Positions 59,259-64,000 of a stretch of DNA of 64,000 bases are shown here, one piece after another. The position numbers were made by a program, and so were the translations under genes. Location: the NCBI RefSeq assembly GCF_000814765.1, contig NZ_JWIC01000001.1:1-64000 (forward strand). Direction: 5' to 3'. The notes under the pieces were generated by a model, which was given only the letters and a program-made list of their open reading frames with translations, did no database searches and was not told where the DNA came from. The DNA is from Pseudoalteromonas luteoviolacea. Its GTDB lineage: Bacteria; Pseudomonadota; Gammaproteobacteria; Enterobacterales; Alteromonadaceae. Positions within the stretch are counted from its first letter, which is position 1. Each line of letters begins with the position of its first letter.

Positions 59259-61103
59259 ATGGCAAGATTTTCGTTGTTAAAGTATCTATTTGTATTGTCA
59301 AACATATGCTGGGTATTTCCATCTTGGAGCGCGACCACACTTGGCGATTTCTCAGTGACTGATGCGCTACTCTCTCCACTGTCTATTGCATTTTTTGCCG
59401 GGGCCGTGGTGAGTTTGAGTTTGGTGGCGATTGCACGATCGCATTTTGCGGTAAATCGAATATTACATGCTTTACTCGGCGCTTGTGGACTAGCAGTGCT
59501 TGCAGCTGTGGGTGATCTTGCACTGTATAGCCTAGTGTTCATTTTATTAGTCCAGATATGGCAAAGTGATAGGCTTGGACAAGGTCGGCATCTTGTCATT
59601 AGTGCATTATGTGCAGTGTCAGCGACATTATTGATAGTCAGCCACTTTTGGTGGCACCTCCCCAGTATCTATGTCATTTTTACTTTGCTGCCCATTTTTA
59701 TCAGTGAGTTGTTTCTCGATAAACCACAGGTTTATGAGCGAGCGCCAACAGAGCCCAATGCATTATCCAACACAGATATTCTCGGTCTGCCTGACCGTGC
59801 AGGTATTCGCGAGGCTTTTAATGACTATCGCACGAGAGAGCCTGGCACGGCAATGCTGGTTATGGTGCGGCTAGAAGGGTTTCAGCAAGTAAACTTTCAC
59901 CTTGGCCGAGAATTTGGCGATTTACTGCTAGCACAATCAGCCAATCGCATGAAACAGCATTTGCAGAGTCACGATGTGATGCCCATTGCAGTGGGCAATG
60001 ATGTTGAGCGACTAGCACACCTTGGCGGGCTCCACTTTGTATTTGTCTGCAGTTTGGCGCACCAGCAACACCTTCATGAACATTTATGCGCGGAAATTAT
60101 TGAGAGTACGCTCAAGCCGTTCAATGTTGGCAATTGTATTATCGAAGTCAGTGCCAGAGCGAGTTATGTCAATTGTGATGAAGAGCTCGGCCAATTCGAT
60201 GAATTGTTGACGTGTGTCTTTTTGGCGTTGGACAGCAGTCCAAATAAAACCATTGCTCCCTATCAGCAAAAAATGCAAATTGACAGACTTGAGCAGCAAG
60301 CGCGTTTGGCTGAGCTGGCGCATATTGATTTTAAAAATGAACTAGAGCTCTATTTTCAACCTGTTGTGCGCAACAGTGATGGCGATATCGAGTATGTGGA
60401 GTTGCTGCTACGTTGGCAACACCCTAAGCAAGGTATATTAGCCGCAAGTAAATTTATTGATGACATTCGCATTGCCGGTCTTGCCCTGCCTTTAGCGCAA
60501 TATGTTATCGAGCGAGCTGCGGAAATCGCATTGGCATTGCGCGTGGAAGGGATCCAAATGCCATTGGGGATCAATTTATTTGGTCCTGAAATGCTGCACG
60601 AGGAGTTCATTGAATTTGTAGACCGAATTTTAGTCGAACACCAACTCATGCCACAAGATATTATCATTGAGTGCCCATCACAAATGTTCACAACGTTGGA
60701 TCAGCAAGGTGTGGCTATGGTTGCGAGGTTACGCACTATGGGAGTGAGGTTGTGTGTGGATGGCTTTGGTGAATCACCTTTATTGCTTGCAAAGCTCCCT
60801 AAGTTAGAAGTGGATTACGTGAAGCTTGGACGCTCATTAACCACCCCAAATCAAAATCAAGGCAACTTTAAAGCGGTGGTAAGAGGCATTGTTGAAATGC
60901 AGAATGTACAAGATTGTAAGGTGATCTGTGAGGGGGTTGAGTCACAGGAACAATTGCAATTTTCCCAAAACCTCAATGCGTTCGCTGCACAAGGCTATTT
61001 GTTTACTCGGCCGCTGAGTAGTATAGGTATGATTAGTTGGCTCAAGCAATGGCGCTGGGAACATCCAATTGAAGAGAATCCCAGCCGTTCTGATATAAAC
61101 TAG
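59259..61103 (+). CDS. Degenerate GGDEF-EAL signalling protein
   Basis: A 614-residue membrane protein: a signal/TM start, several TM segments up to ~residue 155, a GGDEF-fold domain (~180-335) and an EAL-fold domain (~345-600). Both active sites are degenerate. GGDEF reads GGLHF (~256-260). The EAL motif is ELL with E381, and the metal-binding DDFG is DGFG (D501, G502); EGVE is kept. So neither cyclase nor c-di-GMP phosphodiesterase activity is expected; a c-di-GMP-binding or CsrD-like regulatory role is possible. Start is ATG 59259 (a GTG precedes it at 59256). Its stop overlaps that of convergent hutG (CTAG). Confidence 0.85.
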   Translation: MARFSLLKYLFVLSNICWVFPSWSATTLGDFSVTDALLSPLSIAFFAGAVVSLSLVAIARSHFAVNRILHALLGACGLAVLAAVGDLALYSLVFILLVQIWQSDRLGQGRHLVISALCAVSATLLIVSHFWWHLPSIYVIFTLLPIFISELFLDKPQVYERAPTEPNALSNTDILGLPDRAGIREAFNDYRTREPGTAMLVMVRLEGFQQVNFHLGREFGDLLLAQSANRMKQHLQSHDVMPIAVGNDVERLAHLGGLHFVFVCSLAHQQHLHEHLCAEIIESTLKPFNVGNCIIEVSARASYVNCDEELGQFDELLTCVFLALDSSPNKTIAPYQQKMQIDRLEQQARLAELAHIDFKNELELYFQPVVRNSDGDIEYVELLLRWQHPKQGILAASKFIDDIRIAGLALPLAQYVIERAAEIALALRVEGIQMPLGINLFGPEMLHEEFIEFVDRILVEHQLMPQDIIIECPSQMFTTLDQQGVAMVARLRTMGVRLCVDGFGESPLLLAKLPKLEVDYVKLGRSLTTPNQNQGNFKAVVRGIVEMQNVQDCKVICEGVESQEQLQFSQNLNAFAAQGYLFTRPLSSIGMISWLKQWRWEHPIEENPSRSDIN

Positions 61104-62155
61104 TTTTGTCTCGCTTTTAAGTAACTACACACTAGGCCTGACAGTACTTGCCCTGCTTCAATAATACCTTGTTGCTCACCTTGCGGATGGTTTCTAGGGG
61201 CCGCTTCACATAAGTGTAAGTATCGCGTATTGGCTTGTTTGGCACTTTGATATACAAAATGCTCAGCATCATTCACACTGAATCCGCAATTAGTATATGC
61301 ACTTACTGGCATCCCTGAAATTGCGTCCACATCGACTTCAATGCCCAGGGGTAAACTTTGTTTGAAGCGCTTGGTTGCCACTTTGATTGCATCAGTTAAT
61401 GCGGTTTCTCTAGTGACTAAAATATCTTGGTATGTGGTGTAGGTAAAACCCGCATTTTGTAGTGACGCGACGATCGTGTCATTATTTTTTTGCTCATGCA
61501 TACCGACGACGTGGTAGTCAGCAAGGTAGCCTGCTTGATGTGCATAGCTGAACCCGTTTCCAGAATGTCTCCCTTCAATGGCTCTAAAATCGGCATGCGG
61601 GTCAAAGTTGATCGCTTGGCATGGGCCCTGTGTACTGGTAGACAGCGCTTGTAATAGCCCAAAACTATTGTTGTGCCCACCCCCGATTAAAATCGGCTCA
61701 AGACCCGCATCAAAAATGGCTTGAAGGACTGCACTGACACGCTCATCGAGCGTTTCACACAGTGCTCTGAGTTGTGCAAGGCCTGCTGAGCAAGTGTTGT
61801 CTACAGACTCACTTTGGGCTTGTAGGTCATGTGTAATGATTTCTCCTAGTAACAAAACATTGTTAGGAATGAGGAACTGGTTGCAGGGTAAATTGAGAAA
61901 GCGCTTTAAAAATGCGAACCAGCCATCAGTTGCGCCACCATTACCGCAGTTGCCGCGGGGACCAATGTCTTCATTGACCGCAATCAAGACGTATTTAATG
62001 CCAAACTCTGCCGCATCATGTAACGCTTCGGGCAGTGCTGACTGTGATTTTAAAAACGAGAGAGATTGCCAAAAGCGCGTTTCATTATCTCGTGTTGCAG
62101 TGAAATCGCTGATGTTTGATTCAGTGTAAATCTTAATCCAATTGTGTGCGGTCAT
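61100..62155 (-). CDS. hutG: Formimidoylglutamase HutG
   Basis: HutG hydrolyses N-formimino-glutamate to glutamate and formamide with a dinuclear Mn site. The 351-residue ureohydrolase shows GGGHNNSFG, NFDPHADFR and IEVDVDAISG, the three metal-binding blocks of the arginase family. The ATG at 62155 is chosen over a TTG at 62197. It is near hutI but on the other strand, separated by the GGDEF-EAL gene. Confidence 0.93.
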   Translation of the reverse strand: MTAHNWIKIYTESNISDFTATRDNETRFWQSLSFLKSQSALPEALHDAAEFGIKYVLIAVNEDIGPRGNCGNGGATDGWFAFLKRFLNLPCNQFLIPNNVLLLGEIITHDLQAQSESVDNTCSAGLAQLRALCETLDERVSAVLQAIFDAGLEPILIGGGHNNSFGLLQALSTSTQGPCQAINFDPHADFRAIEGRHSGNGFSYAHQAGYLADYHVVGMHEQKNNDTIVASLQNAGFTYTTYQDILVTRETALTDAIKVATKRFKQSLPLGIEVDVDAISGMPVSAYTNCGFSVNDAEHFVYQSAKQANTRYLHLCEAAPRNHPQGEQQGIIEAGQVLSGLVCSYLKARQN

Positions 62156-62245
62156 GGTGTTTCGAGTATTACTGTAGGTTAGAAAAAATAGCGTCAAAAG
62201 GGCGCACTATGAATGCACCCGTTTGATGATGGAAAAAGGATGCTG

Positions 62246-62749
62246 TTATGCGTCGTCTTCGTCTACTTCGAGGAGTAGTTCTTCGGCAGAGATAATAATG
62301 CCAGTTGAGTCTGCATATAGAAAATCATCATCGAAAAATGAGACACCAGCAAAATTCACTGGAATACCTTGCACCCCAGCTCCTTCGCTGTCGGCACCCA
62401 CTGGGATGGAGGCGATAGCTTGTATGCCTATTTCGCATTCTTCGAGCTCTTCTACATGTCGAACAGCACCATATACAATGATGCCTTGCCAATTATTCTC
62501 TAGAGCCAATTCTGCAAGATCGATGTCAATTAGCGCGCGTCGTGTGGAGCCGCCGCCATCAATTAATAACACCTGCCCAGTTCCATCTTGTTGCAGTACT
62601 TCAGCTATCACTTCATTGTTTTCGAAACACTTAACCGTTTTAATACGGCCGCAAAATGCATGCTGTCCGCCAAAGTTGATAAACATTGGCTCAAGTACGT
62701 CAATGGCATCGGCGAAGTGATCACATAGATCAGATGTGCTGTAATCCAT
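62246..62749 (-). CDS. rraA: Ribonuclease E activity regulator RraA
   Basis: A 167-residue RraA/MenG-fold protein (E. coli RraA 161), which binds RNase E and dampens degradosome activity. Matching blocks: TSDLCDHFADAIDVLEP, FGGQHAFCGRIKTVKCFE, LLIDGGGSTRRALIDIDLAELA and IPVGADSEGAGV...VNFAGV. Two adjacent ATGs are possible; the second is 7 nt from GAGGA. The Asp-rich tail EVDEDDA is slightly longer than in E. coli. Confidence 0.94.
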   Translation of the reverse strand: MDYSTSDLCDHFADAIDVLEPMFINFGGQHAFCGRIKTVKCFENNEVIAEVLQQDGTGQVLLIDGGGSTRRALIDIDLAELALENNWQGIIVYGAVRHVEELEECEIGIQAIASIPVGADSEGAGVQGIPVNFAGVSFFDDDFLYADSTGIIISAEELLLEVDEDDA

Positions 62750-62909
62750 CATAGTATCCTCAGAGAATGGCTAAACTGTTGTCAGTATACTCCCATTAAT
62801 AAGCTGCGCAATGCTTTGAATCAACTTACATAATTGTGTCACAAAAATGTCGCGTTATTGTTATTAAGCTCTTCTAAGCTGAAATTGTGAACAAATGTAA
62901 GCAACTACG

Positions 62910-63431
62910 ATGAAAGCACAAATAATTAAACTCGATACAGCGCTTTATTTTGCATTGTATAAGCCAAAAAGACGCAAGTGGTTTAACTGGTTGATGTTAA
63001 TGCTATCTAAAAGTGGCAATGGTGGGTTGTATGTCATATTGGCGTTATTAAACGGATATTTTATGGGAAAGGTCGGCAGCATCTTTGTGCAAACAGTACT
63101 GCTCGCTTTTGCGATTGAGCGACCATTATATTTTTTATTGAAGAAGTATTTTGCCAGGGTTAGGCCATGTGACTGTTTAGCTGTCAAAGCCATGCTTACA
63201 CCGAGTGATAAATTTAGTATGCCATCGGGACACAGTGCGGGGGCATGGCTTTATGCAACGTGTTTAATGGAAGTTTATCCCGTACTGACCATCCCATTAT
63301 GCATATGGGCGACAGGGGTATCTCTGTCTAGAGTGCTGGTTGGGGTGCACTATCCAATTGATGTCATACTCGGAGCGCTAATGGGCAGTGGGTGTGCATT
63401 GTTAGCCGTTGGTATGTTAGGAGAGTTATGA
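62910..63431 (+). CDS. PAP2-family membrane phosphatase
   Basis: A 173-residue membrane protein with the three phosphatase motifs of type-2 phosphatidic acid phosphatases: KKYFARVRP (~87-95), PSGHS (~115-119) and SRVLVGVHYPID (~149-160). Five or six TM segments. Members dephosphorylate phosphatidic acid, undecaprenyl pyrophosphate or similar lipids; the substrate is not clear. It overlaps the next gene by ATGA coupling, suggesting a shared lipid/glycan pathway. Confidence 0.9.
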   Translation: MKAQIIKLDTALYFALYKPKRRKWFNWLMLMLSKSGNGGLYVILALLNGYFMGKVGSIFVQTVLLAFAIERPLYFLLKKYFARVRPCDCLAVKAMLTPSDKFSMPSGHSAGAWLYATCLMEVYPVLTIPLCIWATGVSLSRVLVGVHYPIDVILGALMGSGCALLAVGMLGEL

Positions 63432-64000
63432 GAATACTTTATGGGATTCAAGGGACGGGTAATGGGCATATAACGCGTGCGCGTGTTATGGCTGAGTGCT
63501 TTACGAAACTTGGCATTGATGTTGATTATTTATTTTCTGGACGTGATGAAAACGCCTATTTTGATATGGGGGTATTTGGTCAGTATCAAGTACGGCGCGG
63601 ACTCAGCTTCATCACGCAAAGTGGCAAACTCGATTATCGGCAGACAGCAAAACAGCTGAAGCTGGGGACGTTTGTCAGGGATGTCAGGCAACTAGATATT
63701 AAACAATATGATTTGGTCTTTAATGATTTTGAACCGGTATCTGCGTGGGCTGCAAAGTTAGCCAAAGTGCCTGTCGTGGCGATGAGTCACCAAGCTGCAT
63801 TTTTATCTCCAGAGGTCCCCTTGTTTGGTGCTGGGTTTATGGAGCGTGCTTTGATCCGCTGGTTTGCACCTGCTAACGTGCATCTGGGTGTACATTGGCA
63901 ACCTTTTGCAAAAAATATACTCCCGCCATTTATTTCATTTCATGGCTGCGTCAAAGCTTCTATTGCAAATAAAATTTTGGTTTACTTACCTTTTGAAGAC
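63428..64000 (+). CDS. Glycosyltransferase, MJ1255/VC2487 family (5' part)
   Basis: The first 191 residues of a GT-B-type glycosyltransferase, cut by the window edge. The N-terminus MRILYGIQGTGNGHITRA, the FSGRD segment and NDFEPVSAWAAKLAKVPVV match the MJ1255/VC2487 family, which resembles UDP-sugar-using MurG-like enzymes. The ATG overlaps the PAP2 stop (ATGA). Together with PAP2 it suggests a lipid glycosylation operon continuing beyond the window. Confidence 0.88.
   Translation, partial: MRILYGIQGTGNGHITRARVMAECFTKLGIDVDYLFSGRDENAYFDMGVFGQYQVRRGLSFITQSGKLDYRQTAKQLKLGTFVRDVRQLDIKQYDLVFNDFEPVSAWAAKLAKVPVVAMSHQAAFLSPEVPLFGAGFMERALIRWFAPANVHLGVHWQPFAKNILPPFISFHGCVKASIANKILVYLPFED

Noticed and set aside
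63477..63659. 60-residue ORF overlapping the last gene
   Set aside because: It is in another frame of the glycosyltransferase gene starting at 63428, which has clear family motifs.

Overview
The window looks like chromosomal DNA of a marine gammaproteobacterium of the Alteromonadales, most likely Pseudoalteromonas. This is inferred from protein sequences, moderate GC, and the gammaproteobacterial S10 ribosomal operon, AcnB, NtrBC/GlnA, TypA, TmcA, PlsB and hut genes. It is mostly core genome. I saw no tRNA gene, insertion sequence, prophage or CRISPR array.

Layout. 1-2943: the 3' part of a 23S rRNA gene, two tandem 5S genes and a terminator, then three imperfect ~60-bp repeats. 3275-7201: a tight operon of a Tag-like glycosylase, the protein AMPylase SelO and an ABC exporter. 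7319-13387: an OmpA-family protein, AcnB, and an outer-membrane barrel plus lipoprotein pair. 13677-15939: a 2-oxoglutarate/Fe oxygenase with a class V PLP enzyme, then an overlooked 57-codon ORF that looks like a RiPP precursor (double-glycine leader, Cys-rich core). 15991-21401: nitrogen control: ntrB-ntrC plus a cyclic-nucleotide-binding-fold protein, a DUF4124 protein and glnA, with NtrC boxes in front of both ntrB and glnA and a sigma-54 promoter for glnA. 21428-28905: a MacAB-like export system behind a sigma-54 promoter, preceded by its own histidine kinase and NtrC-family regulator.

29176-43639: typA; an overlapping operon uvrD-tmcA-periplasmic binding protein-CheW/CZB; cheV; a two-TM potassium channel with RCK domain; EVE protein, tesB and plsB. 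43946-49178: the S10 operon (rpsJ to rpsQ) with promoter, structured leader and terminator; unusually, the spc operon does not follow. 49289-56160: a TonB-like acidic protein, a small membrane-protein gene broken by one base, hemN and two chemoreceptors. 56415-64000: a YeeZ-like SDR, the histidine-utilisation genes hutC, hutI and hutG around a catalytically degenerate GGDEF-EAL protein, rraA, a PAP2 phosphatase and the start of a glycosyltransferase gene cut by the window edge.

Most interesting points: the RiPP-like peptide at 15766-15939; the two-component/sigma-54/MacAB module; the CheW protein carrying an inserted CZB domain that lacks two zinc ligands, co-transcribed with an orphan binding protein; compensatory helix I changes between the two 5S genes; the 1-nt frameshift in a small membrane gene; the missing spc operon; and the signalling protein degenerate in both GGDEF and EAL sites.
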